A stretch of DNA of 64,000 nucleotides from Dyella sp. BiH032 (GTDB taxonomy: Bacteria; Pseudomonadota; Gammaproteobacteria; Xanthomonadales; Rhodanobacteraceae): contig NZ_CP134867.1 of NCBI RefSeq assembly GCF_031954525.1, positions 4,931,956 through 4,995,955 of the forward strand. The letters are read 5' to 3'. Numbering within the stretch: the first letter of the stretch is position 1; every line of letters starts with the position of its first letter. Shown here one piece after another: positions 55,932 through 64,000 of the stretch. A program made the translations under genes and the position numbers. The notes below the pieces were generated by a model, which made no database searches, was not told the origin of the DNA, and was given only the letters and a program-made list of their open reading frames with translations.

Positions 55932-58274
55932 TCAGTCCTTCGGCGCCTTCAACTCGTATTCCTTCGGCGGCACCGCACCCATCAGGTTGCGCACGAAGTA
56001 GTCCCAGCGCTTGCGCGTCATGTACAGGCTGGCCGAACCGTAACCGTGGTGCGCGTTGGGGATCAGCAGCAGGTCGAAATCCTTGTTCGCCTTGATCAGC
56101 GCGTCCACCACCAGCAGCGTCTGGTACGGCGGTACGTTGTCGTCCATGGTGCCGTGCGCCAGCAGCAGATGGCCCTTCAGCTTGTCGGCATAGGCCTGGT
56201 TGGCCTGCTTGTCGTAGTTGCTCTTGCCGTCCTTGTCCTTCACCAGCAGGCCCTGCCACTTCTCCGCCCAGTCGTCTTCATAGTTGCGGTTGTCGTGGTT
56301 GCCGCTCTCGGCGATGCCGACCTTGAAGAAGTCCGGATAGAAGAACATCGCGCCCACCGTGGCGTTGCCGCCGCCGGAATGGCCCCACATGCCCACGCGG
56401 TCCATGTCGATCCACGGATAGCGCTTGCCCAGTTCCTTCAGGCCCGCCACCTGGTCCGGCAGAGTGTTATCGATGATGTTGCCGAAATAGGCATCGTGGA
56501 ACGCCTTGGAGCGCCACGGCGTGCCCATGCCGTCGATGGCGACCACGATGAAGCCCAGCTCGGCCAGCGACTGGTGGTCGGTGCGGCCGACCGTGAAGCT
56601 GCGCGTACCGACCGAACCGGTCTGCGGGCCCGGATAGACGTAATCGACGATCGGGTATTTCTTCTTCGGGTCGAAATGCGTCGGCTTGAACATCACGCCG
56701 TACAGGTCGGTCTTGCCGTCGCGGCCCTTCACGGTGAACGGCTCCGGCGCTTTCCAGCCGGTGGCGAGCAGGCGGCTGATATCGGCCTTGGCGACCTGGG
56801 CGACGGTACGGCCGTCCTCGCTGGAGCGCAGTACGGTGACCGGCGGCGTCGTGGTGGTCGAATAGGCGTCGACGAACAGCTTGCCGTCGGGCGACAGCGT
56901 GATGGTGTGGTCCGAGGCTTCCGGCGTGAGCAGCGTCGGCGTGCCGCCATCGAGGTTCACTTTCCAGAACTGCTGGTAATAGGGATCCACGCCCGGCGTG
57001 CGGCCGACGCCGCGGAACCACACCGTGCGCGTCTTCGGATCCACGCGCAGCACCTGGGTGACGTTGCCTTCGCCGGTGGTGATGGCGCGCTTGAGCTTGC
57101 CGGTCTCCAGGTCGTACAGGTACAGGTTGCCCCAGTTGTTGCGCTCGCTGAACCAGATCGCCTCGTGCGTCTCCGGCAGGTAGCTCCAGTTGACCTTGTC
57201 GTTGCCGCTCTCGTAGTAGGTGGCGACCTTCTCGTCGAACACGGTGCGCACCGCGCCGGTCTTGGCGTCGGCGATGCGGAACCACGACTGCTTGTGATCG
57301 CGCGAGGTGGAGACGAAGGCCAGCGTCTTGCCGTCCGGCGCCCACTGCACGTCGTCCCAGCCACCGTCGCGGCCGCAGCTGATGTCGTCGCACAGGGTGG
57401 AGCGATGCTGGTCGGGCTCCATCTTCAGGCGCAGCACTTTCTTGTCCGGCACGTCGATGATCACGCGCTCGATCATGGTGATGTGTTCGTCGCCCACCAG
57501 CGGGTACTTCCACTTCTCCAGCTTCGGATGGCCGACATTGGTGGTGACCAGGTACATGTCGCCGGTCTTGCGCTGGTCCTGCTGGAAGGTGGCGATCTGC
57601 TTCGAATCCGGCGACCACACCAGGATGGCGTTATCGGTGTGCTTCCAGCCGGCGTTGTCGGTGGCGTAGCCGTAATCCTCGACGCCATCGGTGGTGAGCT
57701 GGGTTTCCTTGCCAGTAGCGACGTCGCGCAGCCAGAGGTTCCAGTGGCGGATGAAGGCCTCGGTCTTCTTGTCCGGCGACAGCACGCCCGGCTCGCTGCC
57801 GGCCTCGCCTTCCTTCGCCTGCGTACCCTTGCCCGGTGCGCACACGCCATCGCCCTTGAGGTCGCAGAGGTAGTGCTTGTCGCGCAGGTTGACGTCGAGG
57901 CTGCCGTCCGCCGCCACGGTGAAGTCGGTGACACCCAGCTTGGCCGCATTCACCGGCTTGCCCGTGGCCTTGCCCAGCGCCGCGGCGAGCTTGGCCTGGT
58001 CGAACGCGGGCTCGGCCTTGCCGGTGGCGGCGTCCATGCGCAGGTAGTGGTCGCCCTGGGCGTCGTGATCGCGGTACCAGAAATGGCCGTCGTCGAGCCA
58101 GGTCACGCTCTGTACGGCGTGGTCCACCAGCGGCGCCGTGCGGTAGCTCATGAAGCGCTCCGCCTTGGCGTAGTCGTCCGCCGTCAGCGTCCTGGTCTGC
58201 GCGGCCACACCGGCCGACAGCGCGCTCAATACCAGCGCGCTCAGCAGGCGCGATCCGTCCGTCTTCGAAACCAT
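55932..58274 (-). CDS. S9-family dipeptidyl peptidase IV-like enzyme, secreted
   Basis: 780 residues with a signal peptide (LLSALVLSALSAGVAAQ). The N-terminal half is a DPP IV-type beta-propeller (TEAFIRHWNLWLRDVATGKE, DNAILVWSPDSKQIATFQQD, ETHEAIWFSERNNWGNLYLY). The C-terminal alpha/beta hydrolase holds the nucleophile in GMWGHSGGGNATVGAM, the acid in LAHGTMDDNVPPYQT and the histidine in LIPNAHHGYGS. It would remove dipeptides from peptide N-termini in the periplasm or outside. It is monocistronic, ending at a bidirectional terminator. Confidence 0.92.
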   Translation of the reverse strand: MVSKTDGSRLLSALVLSALSAGVAAQTRTLTADDYAKAERFMSYRTAPLVDHAVQSVTWLDDGHFWYRDHDAQGDHYLRMDAATGKAEPAFDQAKLAAALGKATGKPVNAAKLGVTDFTVAADGSLDVNLRDKHYLCDLKGDGVCAPGKGTQAKEGEAGSEPGVLSPDKKTEAFIRHWNLWLRDVATGKETQLTTDGVEDYGYATDNAGWKHTDNAILVWSPDSKQIATFQQDQRKTGDMYLVTTNVGHPKLEKWKYPLVGDEHITMIERVIIDVPDKKVLRLKMEPDQHRSTLCDDISCGRDGGWDDVQWAPDGKTLAFVSTSRDHKQSWFRIADAKTGAVRTVFDEKVATYYESGNDKVNWSYLPETHEAIWFSERNNWGNLYLYDLETGKLKRAITTGEGNVTQVLRVDPKTRTVWFRGVGRTPGVDPYYQQFWKVNLDGGTPTLLTPEASDHTITLSPDGKLFVDAYSTTTTPPVTVLRSSEDGRTVAQVAKADISRLLATGWKAPEPFTVKGRDGKTDLYGVMFKPTHFDPKKKYPIVDYVYPGPQTGSVGTRSFTVGRTDHQSLAELGFIVVAIDGMGTPWRSKAFHDAYFGNIIDNTLPDQVAGLKELGKRYPWIDMDRVGMWGHSGGGNATVGAMFFYPDFFKVGIAESGNHDNRNYEDDWAEKWQGLLVKDKDGKSNYDKQANQAYADKLKGHLLLAHGTMDDNVPPYQTLLVVDALIKANKDFDLLLIPNAHHGYGSASLYMTRKRWDYFVRNLMGAVPPKEYELKAPKD

Positions 58275-58655
58275 CGTGTGACTCCCCGAGAAAGAAATGG
58301 CGGCAGGCCGGCCGTGGCTGGCCGGATCGTGTGCCCGGCGCTTTCCAAGGTCATGGATCGTAGTCCGGAGGTCATGCTTCGACCCCTGCCAGAAGTCTCC
58401 CTCGGGTTGGGGTGTTCTGGTGTGGGCCGGGGGTGGGTGGCGCGCCGCAGAGGGGTGGGGGCGCGCGGCGGCGTAGGTTGGGGTGCGCTTGCGAACCCCA
58501 ACGGGTGCTAGGGGCCGCCTCGCCCTACCTACTCGTCATGCCGTCGCAGGCCGGACGGAGCGCGTCGCGCAGAGAACGCTCGGAGGGCGGCCCCAAAGGG
58601 GCGAGCGTAGCGAGTCATCCAGTGGCGACATCGCTCGGTTGTCGCCTCATGGCCT
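58275..58655. other. Intergenic region upstream of the S9 peptidase gene
   Basis: It contains the palindrome GTTGGGGT-N10-ACCCCAAC at 58477-58502 and further G+C-rich inverted segments such as GCCCC-AAA-GGGGC (near 58591-58603), all probably repeat sequence. No gene is supported. Confidence 0.5.
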
Positions 58656-59025
58656 GCCTTGTCTCGCCCCTCGCGGGGCGAGGGTTTCGCTCTCCTGCCG
58701 GAGAGCGAGTTACTTCTTCTTTGCTTGCCCAAAGAAGAAGTAACCAAGAAGAAAGGGCCCCCTGCGCGGCGCCCTCCGCAGCCTACGCTGCTGCGGGTGC
58801 GTTGAGGGCTGGCCGGGCTTTTCGACAGAGCATCCTGCCCTGATCGAAAAGGCGGGGACGTCCTGTCCCCGCCCGCCTGCGGCGGCCTGATCGTCCAGCC
58901 CTCACCGCCGCGAAGGGAACCCGGAAGATCAAGAGCGTTACGGAGCGTCGCTTCGCTCGCTCTTGTTTTTGCTTGCCGCGGTACCGCACTTCTCCTTCTC
59001 CCCTTCGGGGAGAAGGCGGGATGAG
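58656..59025. repeat. Multi-hairpin composite repeat, copy B (inverted)
   Basis: This is the inverted counterpart of 32241-32614. The same hairpins are present in reverse order. The GTTACTTCTTCTTTG arms are one base pair longer than in copy A, changed on both sides; CTCGCCCC/GGGGCGAG is likewise one pair longer; the TTTTCGA/TCGAAAA hairpin has a less regular loop. It lies upstream of the S9 peptidase gene and downstream of the second lipoprotein gene. Confidence 0.85.
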
Positions 59026-59113
59026 GGGCGGGTGCTCGCGAAAACGTGGCTAGAGCGCAAGCAACGCGGGTAGAGGCAGCACGCACGCCACCCATCGCTC
59101 ACCCCATCACCCC

Positions 59114-59674
59114 CTACCCCTTACTCACCTCGAATTCCTGCGTCGACACCGCCTTGCCATCCACCGCGATCACCACCTGATACTTCCCCAGCGGCCACAG
59201 GTTGGGATTGCGTACCTCGAACGTGGTGACAGCTGGTCCAGTGGTGGCGATCGACTGGCTGGTGCTCACGATCTGCCGCGACTGGCCTTCGAGGTAATTC
59301 CAGGTCGCCGTCAACGTAGCACTGTCCGTGACGCCTTCCGTTTCCACCGCGGCGTAGATCGTCTTGTCGGTCGGCGTGAAGCGTGTCTTCGCCTGGGTGA
59401 CACGATGGTCCGCGGCGACTTCGTTGCCGAGGGTGACGGTGGCGACGCGGAAATGCGTATCCGCCGTGGCGGCGGCGGTCGTGGGAGCGGCGGTCGGCGC
59501 GGCCGGCGGATTCCGGGTGGCCGCAGGGGCCGGCGCAGGTGCCGCGGCGGGGGTGCTGGCCGCGGCGGCAGGCGTCTTCGGTGCGGGCGGTGGCTCGTGC
59601 TTGCCGCAGGCGGCCAGGGTAAACACGGCCAGCAGCGCGGCGGTCGTGCTGACGTGGCGGAGGAGGCGTTTCAT
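59114..59674 (-). CDS. Lipoprotein paralogous to 31322-31819
   Basis: 186 residues: lipoprotein signal with lipobox TLAAC, an Ala/Pro/Thr linker of ~60 residues, then a beta-rich domain. VATVTLGNEVAADHRVTQAK, DKTIYAAVETEGVTDSATLT and AVTTFEVRNPNLWPLGKYQV correspond block for block to the lipoprotein at 31.3-31.8 kb, including the Lys/Phe/Val-rich C-terminus. Function unknown. I chose the ATG at 59674, where the signal peptide starts. It is transcribed alone, next to repeat copy B. Confidence 0.82.
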   Translation of the reverse strand: MKRLLRHVSTTAALLAVFTLAACGKHEPPPAPKTPAAAASTPAAAPAPAPAATRNPPAAPTAAPTTAAATADTHFRVATVTLGNEVAADHRVTQAKTRFTPTDKTIYAAVETEGVTDSATLTATWNYLEGQSRQIVSTSQSIATTGPAVTTFEVRNPNLWPLGKYQVVIAVDGKAVSTQEFEVSKG

Positions 59675-59830
59675 GGGCGGTCCCCTTCGAGTCGTGATCC
59701 GTGTCGTTGCGCGACAGCGGGCGGCTGACGCCACTCGCCGAGACTGAGGACGCCGCCATGAGCCCGCGGTCGACGATCGCACGGCGCCACGGTCTTTACG
59801 AACGCTTCGCGCCGCCCGGGGCGCGCTGTC

Positions 59831-60652
59831 TCATTGGCGCGCGCCGCGTGGATTGCCGGGGACGTCCTCGACGCTGCCGCGGAACGGATTGATGTCCAGC
59901 CCGCCACGACGCGTGTACCGAGCGTAGACGCTCAGGCGCTGCGGCGCACAGCGCCGCGTCACATCCATGAAGATGCGCTCCACGCACTGCTCGTGGAATT
60001 CGTTGTGATTGCGGAAGGAAACCAGGTAGCGCAGCAAGCCTTCGCGATCGATGCGCGGCCCCGCGTAGCGGATCTGCACGCTGCCCCAGTCCGGCTGCCC
60101 AGTGACCGGGCAATTGGAGCGCAGGAGATCGGAGACCAGCGTTTCCTCCACCGCATCGTCTGTGTCGGCGCAGAGGTAATCGGCCTTCGGCGGGCCATAG
60201 TCGTCGATGGCCACATCGAGCGTATCGATCGATGCGCCGTCGAGATCGGCGATGGCATGCACTTTCGCGCTGGGTTCGCTCAAGTGCACTTCCACCGTTG
60301 CGCCAGCGGCGGCGGAGAGATCGCGGCGCAGCGTCACGGCGAGCGCTTCGACGCTGGCGAGGCGTTCCTGCGCGAAGCCATTGAGGTACAGCTTGAACGA
60401 CTTCGACTCGATGATGTTGGGCGAAGTGGCCGGCACGCGGAATTCCGCCAGCGCCACGCGCGGTTTGCCGCGTTCGTCCAGCCACGAGAGTTCGTAGGCG
60501 TTCCAGATGTCCACGCCGTGGAACGGCAGCGGCAGGCTCACGCCGATCTCGTCGCGCTTGGCCTGGCGGGGGATGGGGAACAACAGGCCGGGATCGTAGC
60601 GATCGGCATAGACGGTGGTCTTGCCGAGGGGGGAATGTTCGGGAGTGCTCAT
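59831..60652 (-). CDS. queF: NADPH-dependent 7-cyano-7-deazaguanine reductase
   Basis: QueF reduces preQ0 to preQ1 in queuosine biosynthesis. The 273-residue length is that of the two-domain (YqcD-unlike) proteobacterial type. The signature [13 protein letters not shown], the nucleophilic cysteine in [18 protein letters not shown], the conserved [16 protein letters not shown] and the C-terminal [12 protein letters not shown] are present. It is monocistronic; no preQ1 riboswitch is visible upstream. Confidence 0.96.
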   Translation of the reverse strand: MSTPEHSPLGKTTVYADRYDPGLLFPIPRQAKRDEIGVSLPLPFHGVDIWNAYELSWLDERGKPRVALAEFRVPATSPNIIESKSFKLYLNGFAQERLASVEALAVTLRRDLSAAAGATVEVHLSEPSAKVHAIADLDGASIDTLDVAIDDYGPPKADYLCADTDDAVEETLVSDLLRSNCPVTGQPDWGSVQIRYAGPRIDREGLLRYLVSFRNHNEFHEQCVERIFMDVTRRCAPQRLSVYARYTRRGGLDINPFRGSVEDVPGNPRGARQ

Positions 60653-60753
60653 CGCCGCATTTTACCGCGCCCCGGCGGCAGAACCGCCGCCGGGGCCGGT
60701 GGAACGGAAGAGGCGGCCAGGCCTGCTCCCGTCCGGCTGCAGCCAGCGCGCCG

Positions 60754-61746
<993 letters not shown>

Positions 61747-61808
61747 GGCGGGAGCTCCGTAGCTGGGGAGGGGCGAGTGGACAGTCCGCACATCCTGCGC
61801 CCGCGCGG

Positions 61809-61827
61809 TTGATCGATAAATGATCAA
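61809..61827. promoter_or_regulatory. LysR-type binding site between the divergent genes
   Basis: TTGATCGATAAATGATCAA is an inverted repeat (TTGATC-N7-GATCAA) with the T-N11-A core of LysR-family sites. It lies about midway between the aldo/keto reductase and LysR start codons. Confidence 0.7.
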
Positions 61828-61874
61828 TAATCGCCAGGTCTGTTTCAAAAACGCCAACAATGAGGACCGACGCC

Positions 61875-62792
61875 ATGGATCAGCTGCAAGCCATGCGCGT
61901 GTTCACGCGCATCGTCGAGCTGGGCAGTTTCACCCGCGCCGCCGACGACCTGAACCTGCCGCGCGCCACGCTCACCCACACCATCAAGCGGCTGGAGACG
62001 CGGCTGGGCGCGCACCTGCTGCAGCGGACCACGCGCAGCGTGCGGCCGACCCGCGACGGCGAGATCTATTACGGCCACTGCGTACGGCTGCTGGCCGACG
62101 TGGACGAAGTGGAATCCAACTTCCGCGCGGCGGCTGAGCAGCCGCAAGGGCGCCTGCGCGTGGACATGCCCGGTTCGGTAGCGCGCCACATGGTCGTGCC
62201 GGCGCTGCCGGCCTTTCTTGCGCGCTATCCGCGCATCGAACTGGACCTGAGCACCACCGACCGCTTCATCGACCTGGTGCAGGAGGGTGTCGATTGCGTG
62301 CTGCGCTCGGGCACGCTGGCCGATTCCACCCTGGTGGCCAGGCGCGTGGCCTTGCTGCCGCAGATCACCGTGGCCAGCGCGGACTACGTGAAGAAGCACG
62401 GCATGCCGAAGTCCCTGGCCGATCTCTCGCAAGGCCACTTCGCAGTGAACTGGATTTCGCCCAACTCCTGGCGCCCGACGCCGCTGGAGTTCCTGGTCGG
62501 GCGCAAACTGCACGAGGTGGACATGCCTTCGCGGGTCACGGCCAACGGATCAGACGCCTACCTGGCATGCTGCGAAGCCGGCCTCGGCATTGCGCAGTTC
62601 CCGAGCTATCGCATCGAGGCGGCTCTCGCCAGCGGCCGGCTCAAGGAGTTGCTGCCGCAATTCCCCTCGCCTCCGCTACCGGTGCACGTGGTGTACCGCC
62701 GGCAGGGCGTACTGCCGGCGCGGCTGCGCGTCTTCATCGACTGGCTGGCCGAGATCATTGCCCCGCTCAGCGAAGGAGCGCCTCCGCGCTAG
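61875..62792 (+). CDS. LysR-family transcriptional regulator
   Basis: 305 residues: [43 protein letters not shown] and an effector-binding domain ([20 protein letters not shown] ... [20 protein letters not shown]). It belongs to the group of LysR proteins often found divergent from reductases. The ATG at 61875 follows GAGG; another lies at 61860. The palindrome 61809-61827 is its likely target. Confidence 0.92.
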   Translation: MDQLQAMRVFTRIVELGSFTRAADDLNLPRATLTHTIKRLETRLGAHLLQRTTRSVRPTRDGEIYYGHCVRLLADVDEVESNFRAAAEQPQGRLRVDMPGSVARHMVVPALPAFLARYPRIELDLSTTDRFIDLVQEGVDCVLRSGTLADSTLVARRVALLPQITVASADYVKKHGMPKSLADLSQGHFAVNWISPNSWRPTPLEFLVGRKLHEVDMPSRVTANGSDAYLACCEAGLGIAQFPSYRIEAALASGRLKELLPQFPSPPLPVHVVYRRQGVLPARLRVFIDWLAEIIAPLSEGAPPR

Positions 62793-62797
62793 CCATC

Positions 62798-63190
62798 TCA
62801 GCCGTGCAGCGGCGGCACGTGCGTCGGCGTGCCATTGGAATCCAGCGCCACCATCACGAAACGTCCGGTGGTGCAGACGCGGCGGTCGCCGGTGAGCGGA
62901 TCTTCCGCTGTCATCTCCACCTCCACGTGCATCGAGCTGCTGCCCACCTTCACGATGCGCGCGAGCAGTTCCACCAATTGCCCCTTGCGCACCGGCACGC
63001 GGAAGTTGACCTCCTCCGAACGCGCCGTGACCACCGTGCGCCGAGCATGGCGCGACGCCACGATGAAAGCCGCCTTATCCATCCACGCCAGCGCCTGACC
63101 GCCGAACAGGGTGCCAAGGTGGTTCGTATGGTCCGGGAAGACCATTTCCAGCAGCGTGGCTTCGGGCAGGGGTGCGGCGTTGTTCGTCAT
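62798..63190 (-). CDS. Acyl-CoA thioesterase (hotdog fold, YciA-like)
   Basis: 130 residues with the hotdog signature FPDHTNHLGTLFGGQALAWM and its catalytic Asp, then VTARSEEVNFRVPVRKGQLV and VEVEMTAEDPLTGDRRVCTT, all typical of YciA/BACH-type acyl-CoA thioesterases that hydrolyse medium to long acyl-CoAs. The start at 63190 fits the family. It is convergent with LysR (5 bases) and divergent from mdtJ. Confidence 0.9.
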   Translation of the reverse strand: MTNNAAPLPEATLLEMVFPDHTNHLGTLFGGQALAWMDKAAFIVASRHARRTVVTARSEEVNFRVPVRKGQLVELLARIVKVGSSSMHVEVEMTAEDPLTGDRRVCTTGRFVMVALDSNGTPTHVPPLHG

Positions 63191-63244
63191 GGCGTGACCG
63201 GGCGATGGGATTAGGATGGACGGGACGGCCTGAAGGAGGAACGG

Positions 63245-63601
63245 ATGCGCTACTGGCTCTTCATGGCGGCGGCTATTCTGACGGAAGTCGCCGGCACCTT
63301 GGCGATGAAATACGGCTCGCACCACGATACCCGCGCCCTCGGCCTGGGCGTGATGTACGCGATGCTGGTGCTCTCCTATACCTCGCTGGCGCTGGCGGTG
63401 CGCAAGATCCCTCTCGCCGTCGCCTACGGCGCGTGGGAAAGCCTGGGCCTGGTACTGATCACGCTGTGCAGCGCCTGGCTGTTCGACGAAGCGCTGAGCG
63501 TGGCCAAGCTGATCGCCATCGCCGTGATCATCGTGGGCATCGTGCTGCTGGAACAGGGCACTGAAGAAGCGCCGGCGAAGGAGGCACGCGATGCTGCCTG
63601 A
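63245..63601 (+). CDS. mdtJ: SMR-family spermidine export subunit MdtJ
   Basis: 118 residues, four transmembrane helices. The essential Glu14 lies in LTEVAGTLAMKYGS. SYTSLALAVRKIPLAVAYGA and WESLGLVLITLCSAWLFDEA correspond closely to E. coli MdtJ. MdtJ and MdtI form a mixed small multidrug resistance transporter exporting spermidine. A ribosome site AAGGAGG precedes the ATG. It overlaps mdtI by 11 bases. Confidence 0.92.
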   Translation: MRYWLFMAAAILTEVAGTLAMKYGSHHDTRALGLGVMYAMLVLSYTSLALAVRKIPLAVAYGAWESLGLVLITLCSAWLFDEALSVAKLIAIAVIIVGIVLLEQGTEEAPAKEARDAA

Positions 63602-63923
63602 GTTCGCGCCCATCCATCTGCTCTACCTGGCGATCGCCATCGCGCTGGAGATCGCCGCGAACGTGCTGATGAAGCAATCGCACGGCTTCGCACGCAAGGC
63701 GCCCGCAGTGGCGGCCATCGCCTGCGCGCTGGCGGCGTTCACGGCGCTGAGCTACGCGGTAGAGGGAATCCAGCTGTCGGTGGCCTACGGCGTGTGGGGT
63801 GGCGTGGGCCTGATCGCCACCGCGGTGCTAGGCATCGCGATGTTCGGCGAACGGCTGCGCGTCAAGGGTTGGCTGGGACTGGCGCTGATCATGGGCGGCG
63901 TGATCCTGCTGAAATTCGCCTGA
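63591..63923 (+). CDS. mdtI: SMR-family spermidine export subunit MdtI
   Basis: 110 residues with four transmembrane helices. The conserved Glu20 lies in IAIALEIAANVLMKQSHGFA; LSYAVEGIQLSVAYGVWGG and GERLRVKGWLGLALIMGG match E. coli MdtI. It overlaps mdtJ, so the two are produced together. The final 77 bases of the window after this gene hold nothing I recognise. Confidence 0.92.
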   Translation: MLPEFAPIHLLYLAIAIALEIAANVLMKQSHGFARKAPAVAAIACALAAFTALSYAVEGIQLSVAYGVWGGVGLIATAVLGIAMFGERLRVKGWLGLALIMGGVILLKFA

Positions 63924-64000
63924 GGTTCGCGCGGCTTCGCACGCAAGCCGCTCGCAACTTCCCGTTGCGCGCGGCGCCGCACTCACACACCGAAATACGC

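Overview
The window is high-GC bacterial DNA that reads as a gammaproteobacterial chromosome. Gene content (monomeric NADP isocitrate dehydrogenase, TtcA, type II QueF, an mdtABC-like pump, CRP/Clp-type sites, many intergenic palindromes) suggests the Lysobacterales (Xanthomonadales), most likely Rhodanobacteraceae. This placement is inferred from gene content without any database search. I found no rRNA or tRNA genes, CRISPR array, complete insertion sequence or prophage.

Left part (1-17 kb). The window opens inside the 3' end of a non-ribosomal peptide or polyketide megasynthase gene, whose terminal thioesterase is fused in frame to a cytochrome P450. Housekeeping genes follow (ttcA, a YdcH-like protein, a GNAT acetyltransferase, a DUF218 protein), then an M49-like metallopeptidase lipoprotein. 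Next come an operon of a TAP-like hydrolase with a NatAB-type ABC exporter, and an XRE regulator with its membrane partner behind a promoter carrying two palindromes. A chaperone-usher fimbrial operon (pilin, chaperone, usher, tip adhesin) has a candidate sigma-54 promoter and a convergent minor pilin gene preceded by a perfect CRP/Clp site.

Middle (17-45 kb). This holds ferredoxin reductase, a YadGH exporter, rluF, an ArsR/cupin-DUF2867 operon, a divergent LysR/oxidoreductase pair, monomeric isocitrate dehydrogenase and a secreted cupin. A lower-GC insert follows, with one glycoside-hydrolase-like gene lying between a truncated and an intact lipoprotein paralog. An mdtA-mdtB-mdtC RND operon comes next, then cytochrome c5, acpH, an alpha/beta hydrolase, zapE and a GH25 muramidase.

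Right part (45-64 kb). A class Ia ribonucleotide reductase operon (nrdA, a KTSC-like gene, nrdB) lies behind a cobalamin riboswitch. An SPFH lipoprotein operon is followed by a BlaI/M56 sensor system whose sensor carries a C-terminal coiled-coil module shared with a separate secreted companion. The rest encodes an S9 dipeptidyl peptidase, a second lipoprotein paralog, queF, an aldo/keto reductase/LysR pair, an acyl-CoA thioesterase and the spermidine exporter pair mdtJI.

Scattered through the gaps are short G+C-rich hairpin repeats. Two inverted copies of a roughly 370-bp element made of six consecutive hairpins (32.2 and 58.7 kb) differ by compensated changes in their stems.
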